Assembly (NCBI GenBank): GCA_029168955.1
Contig: JAPDOI010000064.1
Location: forward strand, 1,178,001 to 1,242,000
Direction: 5' to 3'
Origin: Aplectana chamaeleonis
Taxonomy: Eukaryota > Nematoda > Chromadorea > Rhabditida > Cosmocercidae
Length of the DNA: 64,000 nt
A model generated the notes under the pieces. The model had not been told where the DNA came from. It ran no database searches and saw only the letters and a program-made list of their open reading frames with translations. Below are positions 32,682 to 52,513 of the stretch, piece by piece. The translations under genes were made by a program, and so were the position numbers. The stretch's first letter is position 1. Each line of letters begins with the position of its first letter.

Positions 32682-35600
32682 TACTTGAAGAGTTTGGCCA
32701 GAGTTTCTTCTCCGAAAGTTGAAGGGCTTTTTTGAGTTTCTTCTGTTGTCATCCTCTACTTCGTGAATATACCTGCTCAAAGACATTCAAAAGTAATTAT
32801 GGATTTTTACACACCGCCCATTCCCAGCTCGAAACGGGTTCATCCGAATTCTTGAGGAAACTGACAGTTGATCTCTTCTCAGTGGTTAGACTACGTACGA
32901 AATTTACAGAATTGACACGAATAGCGGAAGAAATATTTGAGTCAGCATTCTCGATACAGATGGACAATCTCAAACTTGAAATCAATTGAATTGAGTTTCT
33001 AGCAAATTTTTTTCGGAGTTTGTGTATGTACATGGCTTTACGTTGAGGACGAAGAATCACTGTGGAATTGCAGCCATTAGTGAGCTCTAACATATTATTA
33101 ATTAACGGTTTGAGAATGTAGACGCGCGTCAATCATTTCTTTCCTGTATCAGGAAAAGTTTCCTCTGAAAGTTCTACTAGCGTCTTAAAAAATTAAGCTT
33201 CTAACAGTATATGAAACCTTAACTGGTGGAACAATTTCGCATTTGCGAAACTCCTAAAATTAGCTTATTGAGAATGACAGAATTTTTTAGCCAACCTGCC
33301 TGTCAAGTAGGAGGAGAAGAAGAGAAAGTCGGCACGAGATGAAGAAACGAGCAAAACTAAGGTGTAAGGTTACTAAGCACAGACAGATCCATCCATCCGA
33401 CAGCCACACACAGGCACACGAAGCGGCAGCAGATGCACACTGACCAGCCAGTCTGTCTCGCGGCTCGAAGTGAAAGCCAATGAGATCGTGAAAATATGTA
33501 CGAGCGAAAAGGAATGAAAACAATTCTATGAAAAAAAGCGTGCAGATCGCTACAGCTGCGATGTGCAGATGTGCGACGAATGCGAAAGTGCTGTGAATAT
33601 CTGCGCACTTTGCAGTATATTTACTGAAAGAAAAAGTATGCTTGATCTGAGTGCCAAAGCGCTTTATATGTACGTATGAAGGTGAGGTCGATGTGTGGTG
33701 GTTACTAAGCAACTCGTCTGTTTGCATCATCAGCGGGAGCAGCAGAGCAGTCTAGTGAGTCTGAGAGATCAGAGTAGGATTCGGCCGCTAGTAGACAATT
33801 TCACGTTGCTGCCTCTCGTTTTTTCTTCTTTAGCTAGCCCGCCATTCACTCGCTCACACTTCCTCTCAGCCTCTGATCCTCCTCCTCGTTGCAACCAACC
33901 CTTTGTGCCCAACCCTGTTACTACTAGTATTGTTGGATAATAGTAGCGCATGTTTTCGACTTCGATACTACGCAGGTAAATATGTTTTTGGACGCTGAGT
34001 GAGAGTGCGATCATCGCATAACACGCATGCTGAAATGTAAATAATACCTCCTACTGTTTCTGGCTTGGGAGAGTTTTAGTCGTATACACGTCTACGAGCT
34101 GATTTTCGGAGTTCGGTTAGATTGAAAGTGATTTTGTGATAGCGGTGCCAGAGTTCAGGTGATTTTGGCCCTTAATTCTTGGCTATTTAACGCGCCATAG
34201 CTACTTTCGAAAGCTCAGAATGGACATTAGCAAGCTACGACCTCCGGACTTTGGCCCCTCAGATGGTAGGCGCATGGCTGTGTACTTGTGACATGAAAGA
34301 GGACATGTGCAAATGAGTACCTCTTTGAACTATTCAATCGCGTCGTTGAGCCGTTCCAGGTACAGTACCGTGCATATTTTCGCGAAAATGGCGCTTTTGG
34401 ACGTTTTTTTTTCGCGCGCAAAACACCACACTGCTATGACTCGCTCTAAAATTGGCGAACTCTATCTTTGGATATATATGTACGGGCTCCTCTTACTAGT
34501 TAGTGAGAGCAATGTAATGGTATGAAAAAGTAAGCATTTTGCTTGAAGTAATCAGTCAAAAATTTTACATTTCCCCCTGGAAAACTCGTTTTTAGGCCAG
34601 GAGTGAGAAAAGGGAGGTTGAACTGTAATACCTATAGCGGTTCTGAAAACTAGTTTCAAGAGCTTTCATTATGTAATTGTTCTCTAGCGCTCAAAATGGG
34701 GAGTCTAGTATGAATGCGCGTGTGCGATGTGTCCCTCATCGCGCTCTCCCTCTTCGATACGATAGAGTGCAAAGCATTGGAGAAACAAATCTATGAAATG
34801 ATTCTGGGCTTTTAATCAAAAGCGCTGAATGCATGTGCATGTTGGATGCTGTTAGACGGACTAAAGTCGGACCTGACAATAAGGCATTGCCCCGTTGCGC
34901 CGGCCATTTCCAGCCCGTCCGCTGGCCCGAGGACACATCGATTCATAGCCGCGCCTCTGCTGATCCCGTAATGATGACCGATTGTCACTCGGTGTCATGA
35001 TACTGGTTAATAACATAAGCAGATTTGTTGGCGATCGAGCGCAGCCTTTTAGCGCAGTTCCAAACTAGGCGCGAATGCGTTTGCTGGGTTGTAATTTCCT
35101 ATATAGAGTCTTCCTATATAAGAGGCGGAGAAGTTTTCATGAAGATTCCCTAATGTGGATCTTGTGCTTTCTACGCAATTTTCCAATTGACGGTTAGGAT
35201 TCTTTTTGCTTCTCTAGTTGTATTTAGCTCTGACAGGCTTGATATTGTTTTGTTAACGTCCTTTCTAGCTTTTCGATGAATGTTGCGCCAGGGTGCGGAA
35301 AATGATAAACAGACGTTAAATTTACGAGTTGTTTGTTGCTGGCGGGCCTGTAAATACATTTCAGAATGTGCAAGATCACTTCCGTAAACAAAGTACTCAA
35401 TAAGAAAGCAACATGAAATTATTTTCATTTAAGAAGGAGATCGTGAGGAGGTTTATTGAGCTGAAAGTATATAGGAGAGGAGCTATGACTTCAAATGGAG
35501 TTTTTGACTTTCCGGTTAGTGCGTGCGGCGAGCTGGAGCAGAGCTGGAGACATTGACCGGGGGGACGCACTGAGATATATGGACGTCTTTTTTTCTGGCT

Positions 35601-36448
35601 CAAAAGGACAGCTTGGCACAGAAGGCAGAGACCCTGTAGTTTGAAGGAACTTGGCGCACTTATATATATACACATACAATGGCAGCAACACGAATTTGGA
35701 TTTATTGACACTTTTCTCTGTTTTCCTTCGTTTCTCATTTTAGCGTAGGGCCCAATGAGACCCTAATGCGTGAAACTGCAGGAAATCTCCGGATTTACTC
35801 AACGTTATCTATAGGTGTATGTCCAAATTTGACCTGTGACTCTTCACCATATTTATTACTAAGAATTGATGATTTCTGGAGGAAAACAGAGAATTTTATG
35901 AATCGGTATGATTTTTGAAACCTGGGACCGTATTCGTGAACGGTAAGCCCGATGTTAATGAGTAACCGGAAAGGCGAGAACCCGCGGGCAAATATTTCAT
36001 AAATGTGGGTTTCCTGTGTACGTTAATGTGGGTGCTAAGGGTGTTGAAACTGTTTCGGTACTAGGGTACTAAAACCCTTTGAAGAAACGGTCTTCAAAAA
36101 ACGGGTGAGATTTTTCATTAGAATCCCAATGAAGCGAGCTTTTGTCCACACTTTCTAAGTGTGTTTCTAGTTTTTCGCTATAACTAGAATGCTTTAATAA
36201 TGAATTCAAGTGCAATGGTACCAGTTAGCTGCACTATCCCTAAAAACTTCCTTTTTCATATTTTCACAGTTTCCTTATGATTTAGGCGGAACAGGGTTTC
36301 CTTCGACCCTAATTTTTGCTCTCTGTACCACTTCCGTTTACTTAAAGTCGCTCCACTGGACATACTTGTATCTTGGGTGTCTATTGTATTGTGCCATATT
36401 TCTTCTTAATGGTCAGCTAGTTGTTTATTGGAGCGTTCTACGGAACGT

Positions 36449-36471
36449 AATAAATAAATAAATAAATAAAT
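36449..36471. repeat. AAAT microsatellite
   Basis: Uninterrupted taaa units, about five and a half copies. Confidence 0.9.
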
Positions 36472-39400
36472 TGTAGCGGCGTTATGTTCAGAAACATCTC
36501 CTAACGCTCAAAATACAGTTTGTTGGTGTAAAATTCTTCGCATTCATCAGTGAATATGACGCTGTTGAAGATATCTCAAGGAGGTTGCCGAATCAATCAT
36601 GCTTTTTCACCAGTGAATACTTTAAGAAGCATATCCATCCGTCAAAAAGCTGTAAAGTGAGGCAGAAAGAACCCCAGGGCTGTTTCAATTTTTTCGTGGA
36701 AGAGCTTTCTCTCAGAAACCTGTTTGTATAATATGTTCCAAACCGGAAATCTTGCGTTCAAATGATCAGCTTTAAACAGCGGACAGCAAGCTTTTTCACA
36801 TTGTCGGTCACTTTGAAAATGAAATGAAATTTCGTTAACGGTTTCTGAACATAGTGCAACGAAATCATTATTTAGTCGAGACAACCGTTGTAATGCTACT
36901 TAATTCTATCCGAGATACGATAAAAAAATGTTTCGCCGAAGAGATCTTAAATACATGTGCTTCTGCTTAATGACTCTATTGCGGTCGATTAATATCCAGA
37001 TGGCCGTGGAAGCGATGACTCTATGCAAATGAATAGTTGCAGTGCAGAAGCAGCAGATTGTTATCGCCGAGCTTGAGGTTGTCACAAGCGGAGCCCACCA
37101 TGGTTGTCGCCGTATTGACCACTGAACGAAATTTCATGCATTTTTTTCGTAGGCAATAGCTCATGCAAAACAGCAAAATGAGATGATGGCGGGTGTGAAA
37201 GGGTGTTGCGCATAGTGGGTGGTCCATGCGGGCGGAATTGCTCTAGCTGGCTGGGTGATCGCTATGGGAAAGAGAGTAAGCAGCAGTGGGCAGGCTGGGG
37301 AACACCCAGTTGAAGTGCTTTTGTGGGACAACGGCGTAAACAAGTTGTGATGTGAAAACATTCCATGTCGCATAGAGAGAAGAAGAGATCATGTGGAAGT
37401 TTTTTGGAAGTCCTACTTTCGCTGAACCGCTCTTAGCCGCTTTCATCGCACCATTCGAAGAGATGGAGCTAGTCATTAGACCCTCATGACGATTATGGAC
37501 AGAATCAGGAAAGGGCACTAAAAGCTACCGGGAATTCCGAGGATACTCGTGTTGCGAAACAGCAATCGCAAGCTTTTGGTAGAACCACTTGCATAGACTT
37601 GAGAATTGAGCTACTTAGTGATTATTTACCTAAATTTTTTCCTCTAGGAGGTTTTGCAAAGAAAATTTCTCAGCGTTTTGATTATTAAGAAGGAATGGGG
37701 TATTCTTTGCTCAGCTTTCAACGTGCCGTTATATTTTCCATCTGGACCGTGATTCATTAATAGCATTGGTTTGTAGATTCCGTGGCTGTCCCGCTATAAC
37801 CTATAAAAAACGCCCGTCAAACCTTCAAGTCCATGCTGCAACACTATTGACGTCGCAGGATGGAAGCTTCTCAGACTGTAAAAGTTGATGGACTAAGAGA
37901 ACACTGCGGGCAATGGTTAGGATCCTTGTCTGGCACTAGCACAATATATTGTACGGGAAGTTCAGAATACCTCGCATTGGATGTTTAGGTACAATCCTGT
38001 GTAGCAATAATCTGTGTTCGAAATTCCCTAAATGCCTCGAGGTACTGCGAAAAGCAAAAAATGAACTTAATTAACCGCTCAGTATACTGAGGAAAACAGA
38101 CGCTCACCCAGAAAATCAAAACTGCAACTATGAAAATGTCGGAATCGTATTCTTATCCTGCTATGTAGTTTCTGAAATTTTTTCACCTGTAGTTTCTAGT
38201 TGTCTCCAGTGTTCCGAGTCGCTAGCTTAGCTAAATTTTATGCCTTTATCGGAATCCTCTAATGCATTTAGAAAATTTTGAACGTGGATTACTGATACAC
38301 GGGACTGTACCTACGACATCCGAGACAAGGTTTTATGAAACATTGTGGCATGGGAGAACAGGCCCTTGGTTGCTGTATTTTTTATCAAAATTTCCTAGTC
38401 TCGAAGCTCTTAACCTCCATTTCCCTGCTACGCGCAGGGTCGGGCTTCACTATAATAGGAGCGGTTCGGTTTTGAGAATGATTTCTTCATTATCATAGTT
38501 GTTTTTTTTTGCGAAAAACAACCGCTTCGCATCTACGATAATGATAATACGACTGCGAGTAGCGCGGAAGTGAAGGATACGTCCGAGGTTTTTTTTTTCA
38601 ATCTCGACACGTGCTCTTTGAGGGAAATCGGATGCTTATGGTCAGATAATGCATCATGAAAAGGATTACTTCTACTGTGAGAAAACAAGAACTTGTACAG
38701 TTGAAAGGGTCGGGGTAGTGCAGAGTATTAAGAGCAGAATTTTTGGGTGCGCAACTTCGAACAGAAAAACGGGTCGTTTTTACGTTCCCCAGAACAGCCT
38801 CAAGCGCCGAATTACCTGATTCAATTTGATCAATTTGGAGGAGCTTATTCGCGTCTATTCCTTTTTGTTGTTTTTGTTGTGCGCAGTCCTACATTCAGTT
38901 ATCATCTGTGCACAACTGCACACATGGGGATTGAAGAGTTAGTGAAGAATCCAATAATCTTCAAACAAAATGTTTCATACAGGAGCAGAGGAGAGAAGAA
39001 TGAACAAAAGGGTTTTTATAGAGTATTGTTGGTAGTTGATGAGGAGTATACGTGTAGAGCAGCAGGAAAAAACTAGTTTTGTGATGTTTTTTGCGAATGT
39101 TCATTCACGCGTTTCTCGAAGAGCATTGGATGGAAACGGGAGTAGCAGGTGGGGGTTGCGCAAGCAGGCAAGTCTTTGAGGTGTATGAAATATGGATGTT
39201 TGATGAGGCTGAGACTCGCTGCTGTTGGTGCGCGAACATGCGGCGCCCCCGTGTAGTTTGACGGTATTGTTGCGAGACAACGGTGGCATTACCGGTTTTC
39301 ACCGAGGTTGCACGAATAATTACGGGGGGAGATTCACACACATGCATGCACATAATGGGTGAAAGATGCGTTCCGTCTAACGGTTGTGAAAGTTTTTTTC

Positions 39401-41968
39401 CTCGATTGGTTACTTGATATTGTGTGCGAATGTGTGTTGCAGCCAGGTGTTTGTGTACGAGCCTCTGTTTATCATTGGCTGACGCTGTCGGACTACAGTA
39501 TCGAGAGTTCTAGTCGTGTGGAGACCGATCCTCCTCTCTCACTGGGCTAATCATGAGCCATTCAATGTTGTTAATAATTTGTGGCTGACGATTTTGATTC
39601 TGCTACTGTTTTGGTTGACCTGATGAATTTGTATGCTATTTTTCACTGCGGATGTGCAATTTTGTTTCCGTTCTGGAAATTACGCGGTCTCTGTACCGTT
39701 TCTCTTCTCGAAATACCGTAATTATAATTGAGATAGACATTCGCTTTCAATTGAGCAAATATGAAAATATGCACACGGCGTGAATTTTCAGAAGCGAAAA
39801 AAAATTTGTTGAAAAATGGAAGCTCATCACATTTGTGATCAGCCCAGATACCTATGGTTTTGTAATTATGTCCTATTATAAATTTGAGTTCGTTTTGAAT
39901 TGGTTGCATGATGATCAAAGTTTACGCGCAGGCACAAATTTTTGTATGAGAAGAAAGTTTTTCATGACCAGACAGCTCGAATTGAAATTTCAAAAAGACC
40001 ATTCTTTTTTTTTTTTGGAGACTGTGTTGGAATTTTGGCTATATTTAGTTGTCGCCTCCTACGTGATTCACTTCGAGCGAAGAATGTAGCATGATGCCTG
40101 CTGCAACAATTCGCGAAAAAGTTGATTAAATTAACATTTTCGCCGCGGCTGGAGAGTGAAACGATGAGCGAGAAAGAATTCAGGCCAAATTAAATGCTTG
40201 GCATTTTGCTCAAATGAAATATCTGTTTCTGAGGTTCAAAGGCTATACCAGAAGTTAGTGCCTGAGGCTAAGAAGCAGATTGGAGTGTTACCGTTTCCAC
40301 TGATTTTGTAAGGGGTGAAGCATAGCCAAGCCGTCTATGGGCTAAACTTTGCTGAGTTCACTTGGTATCTTTTTTTGGCATAAAAACTCTGTGAGGTTTT
40401 GGCAGAAAACACAGGTTTGACTTCCCAATGTGGCATTCGAAACGAAAACTGTAGAAAAACGCGCGATAGTCACAAAAGGGATTGAAACACGATTAATCTC
40501 TTCACACGCTTCTTGTTGCAGAGAATGACTGAGTTGTACGACGAACAGTTGTAATAGGAGCTTGAAGATATTGTCAGAAAGATTTTCACAAACCGCGTTA
40601 GGCTTCTGGATCCATCTACACCAAATCTCCCAAACGATTCGCTCTAATGTGAAAACTTCTCATCGCATTTTCAATTTTCTCGAACTCGCAATGAGGAGGG
40701 CCGCGCAGAATTCGATCAGTGAAGAAAAAAATCTGGGAAAGTTTCTTCATAGTCGTGACTCGTTAGTGAAAGGGGAACAGAGGCTTGTGAAACCTGCTTG
40801 GAGCGGTGAGACACTGGATGAGAATGAAATCGCGAGACAATATATTGGTCGTCGACGCGTTAGAGGAGGAGGAGATTCCGCGGGTCCATTTGAGCCAGAA
40901 ATAAAGGTCCTCCGGGAATATGCCCGTAGGAGAGGAGTAAAAGTGGCTGCATTTGAGGGCAGGGAGGACCGCCCTTGTTTACTGCATATCGATTTACCGT
41001 GAAAGTCGACATGCAAAGTGGAGGATTGCTGCTGCACCCTCGTTGTCGCCAGTGGCTGCTGGGCTGGCTGGCGCAAAAGGGGAGAAAGTACGGAATGGGC
41101 GGATCTGTTTTGACTCAACGGGCGGCCGCCGAAGCGTTGTCGCTGTGGTTGGTGCGGCGCAGCGACCGAAAAATTTTTGTCCCTTTTATGCCTCCTTCTT
41201 TTCTTCCACAGCAGCTCTTTTCATCCATTGCCACTGCATTGTCCTTTTCCGGGGCCGTGTGCATGATTGGGTGCGAAGTTTCGGGCTGTGGTTTCAGTTA
41301 CAGCGAGGCGACGGACGCTCCGTTGTGTTCCGGATGAATCACGGATGACTCGTTAATTGGGCAATGCTGGAATTCCTTGTATTTAACTCGTTATTCTGCA
41401 ACTCGCCGCGATGAGTTGGATCTCATCCTAAATTACTCAGCGCTTAGTATGTAACAACCTCTGGGTACAATCCCTGTCGAAGGAATTCGTAACCAGCTCA
41501 GAGGATAGCGGAATTTGACTTAGTTGGACAGAAGTGAAATCTCGTCGTTTCCCCACCTAAAAGGGATTTGTTTCTTGAATGGGTAGTTGAGAAAGTAGAG
41601 GGCCATAACTATGCCATGTATGGTCTTATTTGGTCCTATGGTCTTATGTGGTCCTGAGAAGTTAAGGAGAGGTTTGGGTTTCCATCTATCACACATTCTA
41701 GGTTTTCTTCTAGTTATATCAAAATCGCCTAAAACAGAGCGGTGCTGTGGTTCCAAATTCCCATTCCTGAATTGCAAGGACTCAATACTCCTTTCATTCT
41801 AAGACGTATCATGTTTTAATCATGTTTTCAGCTCGTCACATCGTCGACAGGAGTATTCATCATGGGGTCTTCGGATGCCTCGGAAATGAATCAGCCTAAC
41901 AGAAAAAGAAAACAGATAAAGAAATTACTCCAAACTCATAAAAATAAAACATGAAATCGGTCTCATAA

Positions 41969-48638
<6,670 letters not shown>

Positions 48639-49204
48639 TGATATCAGGGATGGAGAGGGCAAACGATCACCAAAAAAGTGACGTATTGACGGGTTGTGCT
48701 AAGCGAATCGGAGCTTGGTTTTTGTTGGGTGTAGAGAACGTCTATGCCAAGACGAGAGCGATCATATTTTCAACATAAAGGGATACTCTTGGACTGTTTT
48801 GTAGGGAGCAAAAAATTGAGTAATCCTAAAGGAAAAAACGAAATTGGGGTGTAAAGATGAAGGGTGAGTAAGTGATGTAGCGAATGCATATTAAACGCAA
48901 TAACGAACATTCCAGTCCAAAATCAGTCAGGCAATCAGTGCAGTGTAGATTTGGAACAAAACGAATTGGCTTCATCTATAGCCCGTCAACCTGTTGTAGA
49001 AATCATTCTGCCTTGGGTGAAACGGTCCTTTCTTCTTCAGGTCTGAGGGCAAGACTTTTCTCTCTTAACGCAGGTCGTCAAAATATTGTAAAATTACGGA
49101 CTTCTGCAAACGACAAAACTTTTGGGAACAAACAAGCCAATAATAGACTCCAACGACCTGCACTAGAACATTTACTTGATTTGAAGCTGCAAAAACTAGC
49201 CTAA

Positions 49205-49438
49205 GTGACCGTATTCGTGCTATCAATTTGGACGATTATGCATTGAGGGGCGGGAGCTGTAATAAAGTGGGAGGAGACTGCATGTTCTGCTAGCTCAATA
49301 TGGTTAAGATATGGTCATTTTGACACGTTTTCGACGCATCCAACGGCGTGAGCGTTCTATTAGAAGCGGGGCTACGCAGTTAAGGCTCATGTCTCACCCA
49401 CTTTTGCAAATGTGTTTGCTACCTTTGAAGGTGCGTGA
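49205..49438. repeat. Dispersed repeat, copy 1 (see 56779-57004)
   Basis: Shares gtgaccgtattc..., gaggggcgggagctgtaataaagtggg and a gcgtgagcgttctattagaag-type segment with 56779-57004 in the same order and orientation, about 230 bases, diverged. Confidence 0.6.
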
Positions 49439-49900
49439 AAACTTTGGGCACGTTGAGGGTCGGCTTGGGGACTGAGAAGCGCTTCCTAGAAAGCTTTTCA
49501 ACAACACGCGTAACGCCCACTGCGTTCGAGGACTTACCAACGTATCGCTCGAATTCGTGTTTACAACGCTACGGCTGGAGCTCTGAACTAACTCTATGCG
49601 CTTTTATTGAGAAACTATTAATCGCACGGAGTTAAAGAACCGTATTGATCATGGGATCCGTGAGTAGACTTGTACATGTTGTGCAAAAGTGGTGGAAGGA
49701 TGGAAAGTAGGATGCTCGGGTGGCCGGGATCACACCTCCAGCGACGAGCGGCGCGACGGAGTGAAAACCATGAATATCGACCAAAATCGATATGCCTGAT
49801 GTGCACTGTCGCCATCGCTTGTCGCGGGAAGTTTGATCCCGGCCTGATCGTACAGCTCTGAAAGTTTACACAAGGTGTTGAGTTGATCGCGAAACGCTTG

Positions 49901-49970
49901 GCTCCGGGCGAGATTGAACCAGCATATTCCCTTTCCGGGGGAGCGCCTTATCGCACTGCACCACCGGAGC
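49901..49970 (-). pseudogene. tRNA-like sequence (left arm)
   Basis: Acceptor-stem halves GCTCCGG and CCGGAGC pair perfectly. There is a D-stem GTGC/GCGC, an A-box-like TGGTGCAGTGCG and a B-box-like GGTTCAATCTC. The T-stem is one base short and the anticodon stem is poor, so it is a degenerate or SINE-type tRNA rather than a working gene. Confidence 0.55.
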
Positions 49971-50175
49971 CCCAGCGCCGCTCTCACTCAACTGCTCGGT
50001 AAATCTTCACCGAAGCAATCATCCTTTCACCCGCATAACGGGATGAAACAGGAATACCGTCAACAGGAATACTTGGCTCCGTTCCTCGGTATTCCTGTTT
50101 CATCCCGTTATGCGGGTGAAAGGATGATTGCTTCGGTGAAGATTTACCGAGCAGTTGAGTGAGAGCGGCGCTGGG

Positions 50176-50245
50176 GCTCCGGTGGTGCAGTGCGATAAGG
50201 CGCTCCCCCGGAAAGGGAATATGCTGGTTCAATCTCGCCCGGAGC
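50176..50245 (+). pseudogene. tRNA-like sequence (right arm)
   Basis: Same 70 bases as the left-arm copy in opposite orientation, with intact A-box- and B-box-like elements and the same defects in the T-stem. Confidence 0.55.
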
Positions 50246-51226
50246 TGCGTTTATGCGATCAACTCAACACCTTGTGTAAACATACCATAACGTGCACTGC
50301 GACGTTAAACTGCAGTTACGGCAAAAAACTTCCAAAAATCGTGTAAAGCTCTGAAAGTGTGGAAGTCCTGTTTTGATCAAGATGAGTACGACCCTTGTTA
50401 GGGCTTGTCGTACATTTCCGGAGTTCTTTCACAGAACCGTGTTTTCAAAATTGTTGGGATACAGTATTGATAATCCGTTTTCGAAATCTTCTAAATGCCC
50501 CAGAGCTTTGCAGGGGATTTCCAAAAGTGGGCATTTCCATAGCTTCGCCAAGAGAAAAGAGGTACACGATTGGCAATTCTTAGGGCGTTCGAAAAATTGT
50601 CTCGGATTGGGAATGAAACGTTTTTTCTAGGCGTTGTTTTGAGTGCTGCTTACGAATCTGAGGCCAATTTGTCGATATTCTAAAAATTCATTCTGACTTG
50701 GTCCAAAGCTTCAAAATGGGGGAAAATTGTGCTGGCCATGCGCGACTTTTGACGATTTCGAGAATGCTGAAATCGTCTTGAAACTTCTACATGAGGGTTA
50801 CATATTTGGGCTGTCTATCACAAATCTGTGGTAGGTTTATCGATTTTCCTTGGATTACGGTATACAACGGTGGGTATACGGTGGCTCGTTCAAAGTCCCA
50901 GATTTGAAGCGAAATTCCTCTGTGAGTGTTATTTGGGACGCTGAACCCGAATTTTAGGTCTATTTTTCGATTTTCGAAATTCTAAGGTAAGTAACGCCAG
51001 TTAAAAGTCATTATTCCTGCCGTAACCTACAGTAAACCTAAGTTTGGCGAAGAATAGACCCCAGATTCGGGTTCAGCGCCCTAAATAACCCCCAGTTCAA
51101 AGTTTCGAGCAGAATCCGAATTTTTTTTGAACATCCCAAAAATTCCCTTTTTTTGTGGAGCAATGAAGATGCCATTTTTTTGGAATCCCTTCAGCCGTTC
51201 AGGGAATTCCAAGCATGGGTCATTTA

Positions 51227-51256
51227 TTAGGTCTAGAAGTTAATTTCCGCGTTTTT
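51227..51256 (+). repeat. mariner left terminal inverted repeat
   Basis: Thirty bases from TTAGGTCT to GCGTTTTT, identical to the reverse complement of 52484-52513. TA target site just outside. Confidence 0.95.
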
Positions 51257-51399
51257 GTTGTTATTGATATTTTGTAAAAAATAAAATTATTTTTATATAA
51301 CGAATTTTATGTTATAATGCTCACTGTATTATCAGCTTTCTATTGATATATAACTTGCTTCACGTACCTTATAAAAAAGTATTATTTTAGTTTCAGAAT

Positions 51400-52436
51400 A
51401 TGTCAACTTTTGTGCCGGAAAAACGCCATTTGCGGGAAGCTCTCCTTTTCCTTTTTCATCTCAAGAAGAAAGCCACTGACGCGCACCAAATGCTTGCCCA
51501 AGCTTACGGGGATGCTGCTCCATCCATAAGAACCTGCCAAGAATGGTTTCAGCGTTTCAAATCGGGTGATTTTGACGTTAAGGACAAAGATCGACCAGGA
51601 CAGCCAAAAAGTTCGAAGACGAAGAACTTCAGGCTTTGTTGGATCAAGATTCGGCTCAAACGCAAGAACAGCTCGCGGCATCTCTCGGCGTCACCCAAAA
51701 AGCAATTTCTATTCGATTGAAGGCAATGGGGAAGATTCAAAAGGAAGGAAAATGGATCCCCTATGAGCTCTCAGAACGCAACAAAGAGCAGAGAAAAACA
51801 ACTTCACAAATCTTGTTGGACCGATTCCAAAGAAAGTCTTTTTTACACCGCATCATAACTGGCGATGAAAAGTGGGTGTACTACGACAATCCGAAGCGAA
51901 GAAAATCGTGGGTTAGTCCTGGTGAAACAACAACTTCGACCGCAAAACCAAACATCCACGGGAAGAAGGTCTTACTGTGCATATGGTGGGATCAACGCGG
52001 TATACTGTACTATGAACTTCTTCAACCTGGCGAAACAGTTACTGCGAATCGCTATCAACATCAACTAGCGCAATTGCGGCATGAAATCGAAGCAAAGAGA
52101 CCAGAATGGGCGAGTCGACACGAAAAAGCCATATTGCTTCATGATAACGCTCGACCTCATGTTGCTCGAACGGTAAAGGATACGCTAAAAGAGTTCAAAT
52201 GGGAAGTCTTACCGCACCCGCCGTACTCTCCAGACATCGCCCCGTCGGATTATCACCTTTTCCGGTCAATGGCGCATGGTCTAGCGGAGCAGCGCTTTCA
52301 AGATCGTCAAGATGTCAAAAAATGGCTCGATGAATGGGTGGAGGCCAAACCAGAAAAATTTTATTATGATGGAATCCATAAGTTACCCAAACTCTGGGAA
52401 ATGGTTGTTATTAATGACGGAAATTATTTTGAATAA
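51400..52436 (+). pseudogene. mariner transposase, single frameshift
   Basis: The catalytic enzyme of cut-and-paste transposition. ATG at 51400 opens an N-terminal helix-turn-helix region (KRHLREALLFLF, RTCQEWFQRFKSGDF). In an A run at 51606-51610 the frame shifts by one, as if one A were missing. The rest runs in another frame to TAA at 52434-52436. The second part has the D,D34D triad: Asp in ITGDEKWV, Asp in LHDNARPH and Asp in PDIAPSDYHLF, with 34 residues between the last two. The WVPHxL-like linker region is WIPYEL. No other stop or gap was seen, so the break is recent or a sequencing error in the homopolymer. Confidence 0.93.
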
Positions 52437-52483
52437 AAATTTTGTTTAAGTATGTCCAGTTTTCAATAGTGTAAAAAGCGTAA

Positions 52484-52513
52484 AAAAACGCGGAAATTAA
52501 CTTCTAGACCTAA
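52484..52513 (-). repeat. mariner right terminal inverted repeat
   Basis: Ends ...CTTCTAGACCTAA followed by TA. Perfect match to the left repeat. Confidence 0.95.

Larger units (their letters stand above)
49864..50281. repeat. 418 bp palindrome with a tRNA-like head in each arm
   Basis: Arms 49864-50059 and 50087-50281 are reverse complements with only a few differences, separated by 27 bases. Each arm carries a tRNA-like segment. Best read as two head-outward copies of a tRNA-derived SINE or a fold-back element built from one. Confidence 0.75.
51227..52513 (+). mobile_element. mariner-family DNA transposon, full length (1287 bp)
   Basis: Perfect 30-base terminal inverted repeats starting TTAGGTCTAGAAGTTAATTT, a TA duplication on each side (51225-51226, 52514-52515) and one transposase frame across the interior. 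It resembles hookworm mariner elements I know of (bandit-like), though I could not compare sequences. The perfect ends and single lesion suggest recent insertion. Confidence 0.95.

Noticed and set aside
40562..41337. Plus-strand frames of 146 and 120 codons and a minus-strand frame of 123 codons
   Set aside because: Mutually overlapping on both strands in a GC-richer patch, with no family motif and no fitting splice signals to either gene.
49901..50245. Functional tRNA genes in the palindrome
   Set aside because: The T-stem is short by one base and the anticodon stem is weak, so tRNA-like or SINE origin is the safer call.
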